In this document: one piece after another, positions 1-11,800 of the stretch
How positions within the stretch are numbered: the first letter of the stretch is position 1
How the letters are laid out: each line of letters opens with the position of its first letter
Assembly (NCBI RefSeq): GCF_947496385.1
Contig: NZ_CANMCP010000005.1
Location: 1-64,000, forward strand
DNA: 64,000 nucleotides
Direction: 5' to 3'
Source of the DNA: an uncultured Croceicoccus sp.
GTDB taxonomy: Bacteria; Pseudomonadota; Alphaproteobacteria; Sphingomonadales; Sphingomonadaceae
Notes under the pieces: model-generated
Database searches by the model: none
What the model was told of the DNA's origin: nothing
What the model saw: only the letters and a program-made list of their open reading frames with translations
Translations under genes and position numbers: made by a program

Positions 1-1
1 A

Positions 2-82
2 TGGGCCAATCGCACCGACAGCAACTGCCGCATCTGCTTCGTCCTCATCGACGGCAGGTTCGAACCGGAGTTGGAAGGCTGA
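2..82 (+). CDS. 3' end of an unidentified gene (partial)
   Basis: An open frame enters from the left edge and ends with TGA at 80-82, giving the last 26 residues of a protein that finishes with Arg-Phe-Glu-Pro-Glu-Leu-Glu-Gly. It stops two bases before the probable GTG start of the P450 gene, which is the tight spacing of an operon, so it is more likely a real gene end than part of the P450. Too little is present to name a family. The two cysteines (Cys-Arg-Ile-Cys) are visible but do not suffice to call a metal site. Confidence 0.45.
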   Translation, partial: WANRTDSNCRICFVLIDGRFEPELEG

Positions 83-84
83 CT

Positions 85-1269
85 GTGCCTGCCGTGCCGG
101 TGGATGTCGATCCCTTCGGCGACGAGTTCCTTCGCGATCCCTATGCGTTTCACGGGGCGCTCCGGGACGCGGGGGCCGTTATCTGGCTCCCCGCGATCAA
201 CGCTTTCGGCATGGCCCGGTTCGAACATGTCAGCGCCGCGCTGAAGGATCACGAAACGTTCTGCTCATCACGGGGTGTCGGGCTTGCCGACTTCGCCAAA
301 GAGGAACCGTTCCGCGCACCCTCTCTCCTGCTGGAGGCCGATCCGCCGCTGCACGACAGAACACGTCAGCTGATGAACAGGATCGTGTCGCCCAAAGCCT
401 TGAAGGATTTGCGACCGCAATGGCAGGAGAAGGCCGACAGGCTGGTGCGGACGCTGGCCACCGGAATCGAGTTCGATGCGGTGACCGAACTTGCCGAGGT
501 TTATCCGATGATGGTGTTTCCCGATACGATCGGGCTGATGGACGAGGGGCGCGAAAACCTGCTCGACTATGCGGCGATCGTCTTCAACGCATTCGGCCCC
601 AGGAACCAGATTTTCGAGGACGGCATCCGGGGCAGCGAGGCGGCGATCGCCTGGGTCGATGCTGCGTGCAAGCGCGAAAACCTGAAGCCCGGCGGGTGGG
701 GAATGGCGGTGTTCGAAGCCGCGGATCGCGCGGAATGCTCGAACGAAGAGGCCGAACGGCTTGTCCGGTCATTCCTTACCGCAGGCGTCGATACGACGGT
801 CAACGGTATCGGGCACCTCGTGCTGGCGCTATCGCAAAACCCGGATCAATTCGCCCGGCTGAGGGCGGACCCCGCGCTGGCGAAAAAGGCATTCGAAGAG
901 AGCTTGCGCTGGGATTCCACCGTGCAGACGTTCTTTCGGGTGACCACGCGGGATGTGGAAATCGACGGGACAGCGATACCGCAAGGCGCGAAGGTCCTGC
1001 TCTTCCTGGCCGCAGCCAATCGCGATCCCGGCCACTGGATCGAGCCGGAGCGGTTCGACATCGAACGCAATGTGAGCGGACATGTCGGCTTCGGCTTTGG
1101 CATCCATCAATGCCTTGGGCAAATGGTGGCGAGGCTGGAAGGGGAACTCGTCGCGAAGGCGCTTGCGCAGAACGTCGCTTCGATCAGGCCGTTGGGGGAG
1201 CCGGTTCGCCGTCTCAACAATACGCTTCATGCGCTTGCGAGCTATCGCGTCGCGGTTCAACCCGCATGA
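85..1269 (+). CDS. cytochrome P450
   Basis: Haem-thiolate monooxygenase of about 394 residues. The haem-binding segment GFGFGIHQCLG puts the ligand at Cys343, the I-helix carries AGVDTT near residue 233 and the K-helix ExxR is ESLR near 272. It is soluble, of bacterial class I type, and needs a ferredoxin and reductase not present beside it. I place the start at GTG 85 because the reading frame before it overlaps the end of another gene; an ATG at position 1 would add 28 residues with no P450 character. The gene precedes an aromatic-glycoside catabolic cluster, so a role in oxidising or O-demethylating an aromatic aglycone is a fair inference; the substrate cannot be read from sequence. Confidence 0.9.
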   Translation: MPAVPVDVDPFGDEFLRDPYAFHGALRDAGAVIWLPAINAFGMARFEHVSAALKDHETFCSSRGVGLADFAKEEPFRAPSLLLEADPPLHDRTRQLMNRIVSPKALKDLRPQWQEKADRLVRTLATGIEFDAVTELAEVYPMMVFPDTIGLMDEGRENLLDYAAIVFNAFGPRNQIFEDGIRGSEAAIAWVDAACKRENLKPGGWGMAVFEAADRAECSNEEAERLVRSFLTAGVDTTVNGIGHLVLALSQNPDQFARLRADPALAKKAFEESLRWDSTVQTFFRVTTRDVEIDGTAIPQGAKVLLFLAAANRDPGHWIEPERFDIERNVSGHVGFGFGIHQCLGQMVARLEGELVAKALAQNVASIRPLGEPVRRLNNTLHALASYRVAVQPA

Positions 1270-1349
1270 CCGCGCACAGCGCGCCGTGCGCCGCCGGGGC
1301 ACCGGGACGGAATGCCGTGCGGGAGGGAGGAAGACGCCCGCCTGTTCGA

Positions 1350-1967
1350 TCAATCGGCTTTCAGCGCGGCGGACACCGCGAGAGACACGACGCGCCGGAC
1401 AACCTCGCTGCGGTCCACTTCCCGCGGCTCGATCTTTTCAATCATGTGTTTGCGCCGAAGCGAAGCAAAGCCGTAGATCGTCGACCAGAATGCAAGGCTT
1501 CGCAGACCGATCTCGCTTTCATCGCCGTCGGGGAATGCCTCCCGCAGCGGTCGCAGCAGGGCCGCATGTCCGATATCCTGATACTGGACCAGAACAGGGT
1601 CGACCGAAGGGCTCGTGAGCTCGCTTTCATACATCAATTCGAGAAGTCGCGGGCTGGAGCCCGCAAAACCGACAAATTGCATCCCCATCTCGTGGAGGGT
1701 TTCTTCGGGCGAGAGTCCGGCATTCACGGTGGACTCCGCAAATCTGGAAAGCTCGGCATAACCCTCGATCGCGAGGGCGAGGAGCAAGGAACGGCGATCC
1801 CGGAAGTGATGGTAGGGCGCGCCGGGCGATACGCCCACCGATTGCGCCAGGGTTCGGACGGAGAGGGAATGGTGACCTTCCTCGTCCACGTATTTGCGCC
1901 CGGCCCGCAACAGGTCGCCGCGCAGGTCGTCCTTGTGATATTTTTCCGCCTTCGAAGCCATCATCAA
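1350..1967 (-). CDS. TetR/AcrR-family transcriptional regulator
   Basis: Protein of 205 residues with an N-terminal TetR helix-turn-helix (about residues 15-60, with SVRTLAQSVGVSPGAPYHHF as the recognition region) and a ligand-binding C-terminal domain resembling the WHG-type TetR domain. Three ATG codons sit in a row at the start. It is transcribed away from the flavin monooxygenase operon, and the gap between them holds two perfect 17-bp palindromes, the usual layout of an autoregulated local repressor. A third copy of the site lies in front of the rhamnosidase gene at 12.2 kb. The inducer is probably an aromatic glycoside or aglycone handled by the cluster; this is inference. Confidence 0.9.
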   Translation of the reverse strand: MMMASKAEKYHKDDLRGDLLRAGRKYVDEEGHHSLSVRTLAQSVGVSPGAPYHHFRDRRSLLLALAIEGYAELSRFAESTVNAGLSPEETLHEMGMQFVGFAGSSPRLLELMYESELTSPSVDPVLVQYQDIGHAALLRPLREAFPDGDESEIGLRSLAFWSTIYGFASLRRKHMIEKIEPREVDRSEVVRRVVSLAVSAALKAD

Positions 1968-2032
1968 TCCCGCAACAGCAATTTTCAGTCCTGAAATTCC
2001 GACTAAGCGATGGAAAGCACTCTTGCAAATGA

Positions 2033-2049
2033 TCTAATCGCTGATTAGA
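2033..2049. promoter_or_regulatory. Operator O1, perfect palindrome
   Basis: TCTAATC-GCT-GATTAGA, a perfect 7-3-7 inverted repeat in the divergent region between the TetR gene and the monooxygenase operon. It is preceded at 2022-2029 by CTTGCAAA, and both parts recur at 12274-12301. It is probably the binding site of the adjacent TetR protein. Confidence 0.75.
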
Positions 2050-2055
2050 AGTCGA

Positions 2056-2072
2056 TCTAATCACAGATTAGA
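2056..2072. promoter_or_regulatory. Operator O2, perfect palindrome
   Basis: TCTAATC-ACA-GATTAGA, a second perfect 7-3-7 inverted repeat with the same arms as O1. Its centre is 23 bp from the centre of O1, about two helical turns, and its right end is 28 bp before the GTG start of the monooxygenase gene, where a bound repressor would block rightward transcription. Confidence 0.75.
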
Positions 2073-2100
2073 TAGTGATGCGCAAAAGAGGGATGGGGAT

Positions 2101-3330
2101 GTGAGCAAGGGCAAGATTGCCATTATCGGTGCGGGGCCGGGGGGCATGGCGGCCGCGCTCGCCGCGATCCGCGTGGGTTTCGACGTCACCTTGTTCGAAC
2201 GCATGACTGAGGTGCACGCCGCGGGAAACATCCTGAACCTTTGGCCGCCGCCGCAAAAAGTGCTGAAGCTGATCGGGGTCGACACCGACGATCTGGGCGC
2301 GCCCTGCAAGGTGTTTTTCAAAAATCCGCAAGGCCATGTGCGCGCAGAGGTCATGCTGCCCGCAGAGGTGGAGCGTGAATACGGCGGCGGTTTCATCGGC
2401 CTGCTGCGCCGTGGCCTGTATCAGCGCATGCTCGATGCCTTGCCGCCTGGCGTCCTGCGCCTCGGTCACGAACTGACCGGGATCGAGGATCGCGGGGATA
2501 GCGTCATGTTGCAGTTTGCAAATGGCGAGCGGGACGATGCGGACGTGCTGATCGGTGCCGATGGCATCAACTCCTTCGTCCGCAGGCATTTGTAGGGGGA
2601 GGAGCCGATCCGCCACCAGAAGCTTCACCTCGTCGGCGGCTATCTTTTCCTCGACAGCGAGCCGGACGGAATTGGCGTGCTGTCGCACAATCGCACGACG
2701 CAGGTGAGTTACACGCCCATCCGTCACGAGGGGAAGTGGGGCTACGAGTGGTGGGTTCTCGAAGCCTGCGATCCCGACGCTCCGCCGCCCGCAGACCTGC
2801 ATGCCTTCAGCGTCGAGCGCGCGCGCGGCTTTTCGAAGACGGTGCGCGATCTCATCGCCGCGACGCCGAAGGAGCATTTGCAGCGTTGGCCGATCCGCGA
2901 CCGCCCGCCGATACGGCAGTGGTCCAAGGGCCGGATCACGCTCGTGGGCGATGCGGCGCATCCCACCTCTCCCTATGCGGCCTATGGCGCGGGCATGTCG
3001 ATCGAGGATGGCTATTTCCTCGCGCGCGAGCTGGCCGCTGTGGATATCGGGGATACGCCGGCAGTGTCCGCCGCGCTGCAACGGTTCGAGGACAGGCGCA
3101 AGCCGCACACGTCGCGCGTGTCGCAGGAAGCCTACCGGATCGGCAAGCTGTTCCACCATTTGCCTGCGCCGCTTCGTCCGGTGAGGGATTTCGTCCTCGA
3201 CCACACCCCCCTGCTCCAAAAGCAGGTCGGGGACGGCATGCCGGATCACATCATCTCGCAACTTGCCGAGATCGAGGACGCCGAACCCTACGTTCCCCTT
3301 CATCGCCGTGAGAAGAGCCACAGCCAATGA
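2101..3330 (+). pseudogene. FAD-dependent (class A type) monooxygenase, interrupted by an in-frame TAG
   Basis: One continuous frame of 410 codons broken only by TAG at 2593-2595 (codon 165). Before it lie the FAD dinucleotide-binding motif GAGPGG (residues 10-15) and the GADG motif near 154; after it lie substrate-domain sequence and the second FAD motif VGDAAHP with Asp284. The whole matches flavoprotein aromatic hydroxylases such as the salicylate-hydroxylase group in length and motif order. A single base change from TGG (Trp) would explain the stop. Start is GTG 2101 with GAGGG eight bases upstream; an internal ATG at 2677 could give only a fragment without the first FAD motif. The end overlaps the next gene as ATGA. 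The stop may be a real inactivating mutation, a suppressed codon or a sequencing error. Confidence 0.85.
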
Positions 3331-4256
3331 CATCGCATTTTCAATACGGCGTTTCGCTTTACAGCTACACCGACGACTTCGGCACGGTCATGGACCTCGA
3401 AGACGCCTTCTACCACGTGTCGGAAACGGGCTCGACCGGGATCGAGATACTGGGCGAAACGCACCTTCCGGCCTACCCGCAGCTTGAAACGGCATGGCTG
3501 GACCGCTGGTTCGGCTTGCTGGACAAATACCGGCTCGAGCCGACCAATTTCGCGAGCTGGATCGATACCGACATTCAGCGCCGCCGCGATATGACGGTCG
3601 AGGAAGGGGCGCGGCAGCTGACCACCGATCTTGAGCTGGCGAGCCGTCTGGGTTTCAAATTCGTGCGCCCCAAGTTCGGCGTGATCGACGAGGAATTGAC
3701 GCCGCACCCGATTTGGGAAGGCTGTGTCGAACGGGTGCTCGACCTGGCCGCGAAGCTGGATATTATCATCATCCCGGAAATCCATTCGCCCACGCCGATC
3801 CGGCATCCCGTGGTGGAAGGGTACATCGATTTCATCCAGCGAACCGGAACGAAGCATTTCGGACTGCTGATCGATACCGGCATCTTCCAGGACCGGCCCC
3901 TGCCCTTCTGGCAGCACGAGACGCCGGAAATGCGGGACGGTGCCATGAGCTTCCTCAACGGTATCAAGGTGCCGGTCGAGCAGCTGGCCGAGGTGATCGA
4001 ATATACACCCTTCATCCAGGCGAAGTTTCACCACATCGACGAAGAGCTGCACGATCACAACATCCCCTGGGAAAAGGTCATCCCCGCGCTGAAGTCGCTC
4101 GGTTACTCCGGCTATCTGTCCAGCGAGTACGAGGGAAAACGGGACCCGTGGGTCGCCATCGAACAGGTGAGGCGCCAGCACGCCCTGATCCGCAAGCTGG
4201 AGCGCGAGTGGGAACAGGCCAATCCCTCGAAACCCAAGGAGCAGCGCGATGCTTGA
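3327..4256 (+). CDS. Sugar phosphate isomerase/epimerase family protein; probable C-glycoside deglycosidase alpha subunit
   Basis: TIM-barrel protein of 309 residues in the xylose-isomerase-like family. Four candidate metal ligands sit at the expected strand ends: Glu151 in PEIHSP, Asp183 in LIDTG, His235 in QAKFHH and Glu267 in SSEYEG. The gene overlaps the preceding monooxygenase frame (ATGA) and is overlapped by the DUF6379 gene after it. In known C-deglycosylation enzymes (CarB/CarC and DgpB/DgpC) this TIM-barrel subunit pairs with a DUF6379-type subunit and cleaves the carbon-carbon bond of a 3-oxo C-glycoside using a metal ion. The pairing makes that assignment likely; a related epimerase or eliminase on another 3-keto-glycoside remains possible. 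Confidence 0.75.
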   Translation: MTSHFQYGVSLYSYTDDFGTVMDLEDAFYHVSETGSTGIEILGETHLPAYPQLETAWLDRWFGLLDKYRLEPTNFASWIDTDIQRRRDMTVEEGARQLTTDLELASRLGFKFVRPKFGVIDEELTPHPIWEGCVERVLDLAAKLDIIIIPEIHSPTPIRHPVVEGYIDFIQRTGTKHFGLLIDTGIFQDRPLPFWQHETPEMRDGAMSFLNGIKVPVEQLAEVIEYTPFIQAKFHHIDEELHDHNIPWEKVIPALKSLGYSGYLSSEYEGKRDPWVAIEQVRRQHALIRKLEREWEQANPSKPKEQRDA

Positions 4257-4650
4257 GCATACCCCGATCCAGAGCAGCGGCTTTTCCAATATCGGCCCCG
4301 ACGAGGACCGGACCGGCTTCTGCCTGAGGATACGCCAGCCCAATTACCGCGGTCTGCGCATGTCGCTGGTGGAGGGGATCAAGGTCGTCGTCGACGAGAT
4401 CGAGTATCCCGCCGCGACCAATCTCTATCGCCTCGGCGAACGCACCTACACGTTCGATGAGCTCGACGCCGAAACCCAGGCGCGCTGGCCGGTGGGAACG
4501 GCAATCGAGGTGCTCGTCGACAAGCCGGGCGGCCTCGACGTGGGCGTCCATCTCGTCGAAATCGAGGTGCTTTTGCGCCACCCCTATTTCCCGCCCCAGT
4601 TCCGCCCGGCCCCGGTCCACGACCGCCGCCATATCACCATCATCCGCTGA
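4249..4650 (+). CDS. DUF6379 family protein; probable C-glycoside deglycosidase beta subunit
   Basis: A 133-residue beta-rich protein with the pattern YRGLRMSLVEGIKV, TYTFDELD, RWP and KPGGLDVGVH that I recognise from the beta subunits of C-deglycosylation enzymes. It overlaps the TIM-barrel gene by eight bases (4249-4256), which suggests coupled translation of a fixed-ratio complex. The family partner forms the hetero-oligomer with the TIM-barrel subunit and helps shape its active site. No signal peptide is seen, so the complex should be cytoplasmic, in line with the MFS transporter encoded next. Assignment is by motif memory, not by a search. Confidence 0.72.
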   Translation: MLEHTPIQSSGFSNIGPDEDRTGFCLRIRQPNYRGLRMSLVEGIKVVVDEIEYPAATNLYRLGERTYTFDELDAETQARWPVGTAIEVLVDKPGGLDVGVHLVEIEVLLRHPYFPPQFRPAPVHDRRHITIIR

Positions 4651-4663
4651 GCTGGTGGGGGGC

Positions 4664-5860
4664 ATGTCGACTTCTCTCAATGCCGTATCGCCAGCGGGAC
4701 CGGCTCGCCGCGCGGGGACGGCACAGGGCATAATCATCATCCTGTCGGGTTTCCTGCCTGTGCTGGCGATCGTGAGCCTGGCGCCGGCGGTTCCCAGCAT
4801 CATCGGCGCGTTCGCCGATATTCCGGGCGCGACGACCTGGATTCCGCTGGCCGTCACGGCGCCCGGCTTCATGATCGCGCTTTTCTCTCCGCTCATGGGG
4901 TGGATCGCGGACCGCCATGGCCGCAGGCGGCTGCTGATCGCCTCCACTTTTGGATATGGCCTTGTCGGGCTCCTTCCCTTTTTCTTCGGGACGATCGAGG
5001 TGCTCTTCGTGTCCCGGCTCACCCTGGGCTTTTTCGAAGCGGCGATCCTGACCGTCACGAACACGCTGATAGGCGATTATTACGCGCATGATCAGCGGCG
5101 CACCTGGCTGACGCTGCAAGGCGTGCTCGGGCCGATACTGGGCACGTCGACGGTGTTTTTCTCAGGGCTGCTTGCCGCGCAATCGTGGCAGTATCCCTTC
5201 GCGATCTATGCCGTGGCGCTGCCCATTGCCGTGGCGATGATCTTCCTCATCCACGAGCCTGACGTGAAGGCCGAAATCGGCACGCGCACGGACGTCACGC
5301 CGTTTCCATGGCAGACGATCCTCGTATGCTCGGGGTTCACGCTGTTCGCGGCGGCGCTCTACTATGTCTATATCGTGCAGGTCGGCCGGGCGTTCGGCGA
5401 AGTGGGCGTGGCGTCGCCGGACCGTGTCGGCCTGCTGATCTCCATCGCCAGCATCGGCGTGGTGATCGGCGCGACCCTGTTCCAGGTCATCTCGCGCAGG
5501 TTCGCCGCGGACTGGCAGCTGTTCACCTTCCTCGCCTTGCTGGGGATCGGTCTGATCGGGATCGGCAACAGCGACACCGCCACGGTGATGACAAGCTTCT
5601 CCTTCGTTCAGCAGCTGGGCGCCGGCATCCTGATCCCGGCGCTGGTGCTGTGGACGGTTTCGCATCTTCCGCCTGAGCATCGCGGGCGGGGCATGGGCAT
5701 CTGGAGCGCTTGTTTCTTCCTCGGCCAGTTCGTCAGCCCGTTGCTCTTCTCGCTTGCGAACGACCTCTCCGGCTCCGTTCGCAACGCTTTCGCCTGGCTC
5801 GGCGCGCTTTCGATCGCCGGCGCGATCGCGGCCCGCCTCATGTCGAAGTTCATCAAGTAA
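4664..5860 (+). CDS. MFS transporter
   Basis: Major facilitator of 398 residues with about twelve hydrophobic helices and the loop 2-3 signature GWIADRHGRRRLL. The same frame is open further upstream, but ATG 4664 is preceded by GGTGGGGGG, lies 14 bases after the beta-subunit stop and leaves a normal MFS N terminus; the longer version would start inside the DUF6379 gene. It sits between the putative deglycosidase and the TonB receptor, so it probably carries the glycoside or aglycone across the inner membrane. Substrate is not predictable from sequence. Confidence 0.9.
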   Translation: MSTSLNAVSPAGPARRAGTAQGIIIILSGFLPVLAIVSLAPAVPSIIGAFADIPGATTWIPLAVTAPGFMIALFSPLMGWIADRHGRRRLLIASTFGYGLVGLLPFFFGTIEVLFVSRLTLGFFEAAILTVTNTLIGDYYAHDQRRTWLTLQGVLGPILGTSTVFFSGLLAAQSWQYPFAIYAVALPIAVAMIFLIHEPDVKAEIGTRTDVTPFPWQTILVCSGFTLFAAALYYVYIVQVGRAFGEVGVASPDRVGLLISIASIGVVIGATLFQVISRRFAADWQLFTFLALLGIGLIGIGNSDTATVMTSFSFVQQLGAGILIPALVLWTVSHLPPEHRGRGMGIWSACFFLGQFVSPLLFSLANDLSGSVRNAFAWLGALSIAGAIAARLMSKFIK

Positions 5861-5908
5861 TTTATGTCACGATTCACAAAATAATTAAAAACTAACGGGA
5901 GTGGTTTC

Positions 5909-8251
<2,343 letters not shown>

Positions 8252-8840
8252 TCACGGTCGGGTGCAATCCGCATAATCCGGTTCCTGCCGCTTGGGTTGA
8301 TCCCGAGAGGAAGGACCGGATTGGTGTGTGAGCAACCGTGTCGAACTCGCGGCTTCGCATGGGACCGATGGGCGGCGGGCATATCGCATCGCAGGATCTG
8401 CGCGCGCATCTTCCGATTCCGCCAAGGCGAGACGACCCCGCGTAGGGGATGCAGGGATCGCCGGTTTCGTGGTGCCTGTCCTCTCGCACCGGCGGGACGG
8501 AACCAGCGCGACCGCCAGCGTTGCTTCGTTTTTTGAAGGGGCGACCCGTTCGTTCGAAAAACGGAATGCTGCGCTATCCGGGCTGTCTGAACGGCACCGC
8601 GCGAGGCGCTCGATCATCGGGCCTATCCGCCCGCGCCCCGGTCGGCCGATCCCCGCCATGGAATGAACAAGGTCGCTGATCCTTACCGGACACTGTACCT
8701 TCCGAACGAGGAGGATCGAAGGAATTGCGATCCGATTTCCTGCCGGGTCGTCTTCACCCGATCATCCGCTGAGCCCCTATTGACCGGGAGGCCATGGTGC
8801 CGACGAAGGCCGGGACAATCCGTCGATCCGCGTGCCCGCG
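8252..8840. other. Gene-free gap between convergent TonB receptor and rhamnosidase genes
   Basis: No frame here has recognisable protein character. At 8275-8322 an imperfect hairpin (AATCCGGTTCCT pairing with AGGACCGGATT across a 25-base loop) lies just after the TonB receptor stop and may end transcription, though it lacks a T-run. The rest appears to be decayed or spacer DNA between two convergent genes. Confidence 0.5.
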
Positions 8841-11800
8841 TCAGGGATCGGCGCGTGCCATAAAATTCATGCGCACCGGCCCGAGCAGACCCGATGTGCG
8901 GAGATCTGCGTCCGCAGTGTAAGTCGGACCGAACACCGTCGCATTCCGGGTGTCCTGCACGGCATCGCCAATCAGGCGGTTCACCCAGAGATTGGCGACC
9001 CGGATCTCCATGGTGTTGACGCCCGGCTTGATCAAAGGCGTGACGTCCAGGGTGTATGGTTCGGTCCACGCGATGCCCGCCGAAACGCCGTTCACCATGA
9101 CCTCCGCCACGTCCCCCACCTTGCCGAGGTCCAGCTCGACGCGGGTGTTCTGGGCAAGAGCACGCCGTTCGATGGAAAATTCGCGCCGATAGGTCGCCGT
9201 CCCCGAATGATATTTCAATTCCGGTTCCGGCAACTCGGTCCACGAGACAAGGCGCTGCATGGCCGCCTGTTCGTCGGGCCCGTCAAACCGGACCTGCCAG
9301 TCGCTGCTCAGGTCGAGCTGTGCCTTGCGCACCATGGTCGCGCGCGAGGGCGCCGCGGACTTGCCGTCGTTGAGAAGGACCACGATCGCAGAACCGCCCG
9401 CAGGCATTTCCAGCGAGACAAGGGTACGATCCTGCACGGTGCGATAGGGCAGGCGCGCGCGCCGACCGGTAACGGCATCCCATAGTTCGGCGCGAAAACC
9501 GCCGGCCCTTAGCGAAACATCGCCGGCAAAGCCTTGCGCCCCCCGGTTGAACACGAAATATATTTCCGCATCCTTCAGCCTGCGGTGCTGCACCACGAAA
9601 TCCGCATCGGGCGATGCGGTCCAGTCCGGAGTCATGCCCTGGTCGTGGAGAGCGTCATCGAGGCTGCTGAAAACGATGCCCTTGCCGACGCGATGCGGGC
9701 TTTTGCTGCCGGCCGGCCATAGTTCGTCGGCAAGCTGCTCCCAACGTTGCACGTCGTCGCTCAGGCTTGGCGTGCCGTCGGGGCGGGGGCCGGCGACCAC
9801 GGCACCGCCGCTCACCAGCGAATGAATGCGCTCCAGCGTTGACAGGGTCATGCGTGCGCTGCTCCCGCCCAGCGCCAGGAGCCGATAGGGCACGCCGCCG
9901 TTCGAGATCAGCGTGCCGTCCGAAGACATGCGCATGGCCGACCGCAAGCCTTCCTCGCCCACGAAATCGAAGCCATAGCCGCGAGGCACCCCGTCGAAGG
10001 GACATTCGGAATACAATGCCGTAACAGGCGCTTCCTCGCCCACGAAATAGGCGATATCGGCCGCGTGGCGCCCTTGTTGCATGAGCCATGAAACGCGCGC
10101 GAGATAGTCGGTCCAGCCGCGCGCCATGCCGGCCCATGTTTCGTGCCGGGTGAAATACTGCCCAAGCTGCGGCGCGAGCGAGAACCCCGGTTTTGCATCG
10201 CCCAATGGCTGATGCGCCGAGGTGTGGATGATCATCCGGTTCACGCCCAGCGCGAAGGCGTGGTCGGCCGAAGGTTTGAGATCGGCGGGCGCGAACCCGA
10301 AGGGTTTCCCGAATGCGGTCAGGCTTTCGGCGCCGACCAGCTCGCGACCGTATATATTCGCCACCGATGCCGCGCCCTGTATATCGGCCGCGAGAGTTGG
10401 CCGTTCGAGGCGTCCGTTCGGCGCCCACCAGAATGCACCCATGGGAATATCGGCCCGGGCGCGGATCGCCAGATCGTCACCCAGTTGCGGGCGACGATCC
10501 TCGAGCGCTTCGGCGTAGTAGATGAGGCCGCTGGCTTGCGCTTCGCGCGCGAGCGTTCCGTAATGCGCCTCGGTCAGCAGGTCGGATATGGTGCGGCGAA
10601 AGTCCCAGAGAAACCGGTCGCTGTCCTGTGCGCTGTCGATCACCACGCCCGTGAGTGTGGGCAGGAAGGGCGTCGGATCATAACCGCGCAACCGGCGAAA
10701 ATCCTCGATCATTCGCGGCGTCCAGTTCTGCGCTCCCGCCTCGATGCTATCGCTCAGCAGAGCGCGGATCCCGTGCGCGCCGACGAGCTGGTCGCCCACC
10801 GCCTCGCGATAGATGTCGAGGTAATGCGTGATATAACGCGCGACGGCATCGGGATCGAGCTTGTCCACTTCCAACCCGGTCGCCTCTGCGGGTGCCGGGC
10901 CGTTCGTCTCCCCGGTGAGGGAATAACCAAGGCGCAGGATCGTCCAGCGCCCGGCTGGCGGCACCCAGGCCAGTGAGCCATCGGCTTGAAGGAACCCGGT
11001 CACGTCGACGACATCGCCGGCGGGAATGGCGTCGTCATCCGCCGTCGCGGGCGTATCGTTGGCGTAGTAGTCCGCCGTGGTGGCAAAGCCCGCCTTTTCG
11101 ACCCACCGATCGACCCTCGCACGTCCGGAAAAGCGCGCCTCCGTCAACGAAAAACTGTCGGGGGCGGGCGGCGCGGGCACGCCCACGGTGCCGGGCGCGG
11201 GGGGCGGCGCCCCGCCGGGGGGCTGCAACAGTTCGACCCTTGCAAATCGTACCGTCTCCGGTGCGAATGTTATCGCGCGCACACCGGCAGTATTGCCCGG
11301 AAGATCGGCGATGGTGCGGTAATTCGTTCCGTCCTCGCTCACGCTCAACACGGCTTCGGGTGGCGGGGGCGCGCCGAAACCCGTCGCCGCATTCAGGCCA
11401 AGTTCGAAACTGCTGATCGTCCTGGAAACGCCAAAGTCGAACGTCAGCGCCGCGCCGGCCTCTGTATCCATGGGCACGGATAGGGCTTCGGAATATCGCT
11501 CATCCGTCATCAGGGCCGTGTCGAGAGCGGCGTCGCCGCTCCGTATTGCCGCAATATCGGCGCGCGCGTCATCGATGGAAGGAAAGGCGAGTACCCGCAC
11601 ATCCCGGTAGAACACATGCCCGGCGCCGGTATGCGCGTTCGACAGATCCTGAATCGGGCCGGCAACATCCGGCGGCGAGGGAAGCATGCCGACGGGCATT
11701 GCGCCGGGCACCTCGATACGCGACCAGACGAGCTTCTTCATCGCGTCGGGAGCCTGAACAAAGGGTGCGCCGGTCGCGCTCCACCCGGGGGAGGAGGCGA

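Noticed and set aside
2593-2595. TAG read as pyrrolysine
   Set aside because: No reason to expect the pyrrolysine system in an alphaproteobacterium, and ordinary genes here use TAG as stop (for example the gene ending at 49500).
2068-3333. A 421-codon open frame on the minus strand opposite the monooxygenase
   Set aside because: It is an antisense shadow of a high-GC gene; the plus strand has FAD motifs and this one has none.
8328-8666. A 112-codon frame after the TonB receptor as a small gene
   Set aside because: Arg/Ser-rich composition, no ribosome-binding site and open frames on the opposite strand; looks like non-coding DNA.
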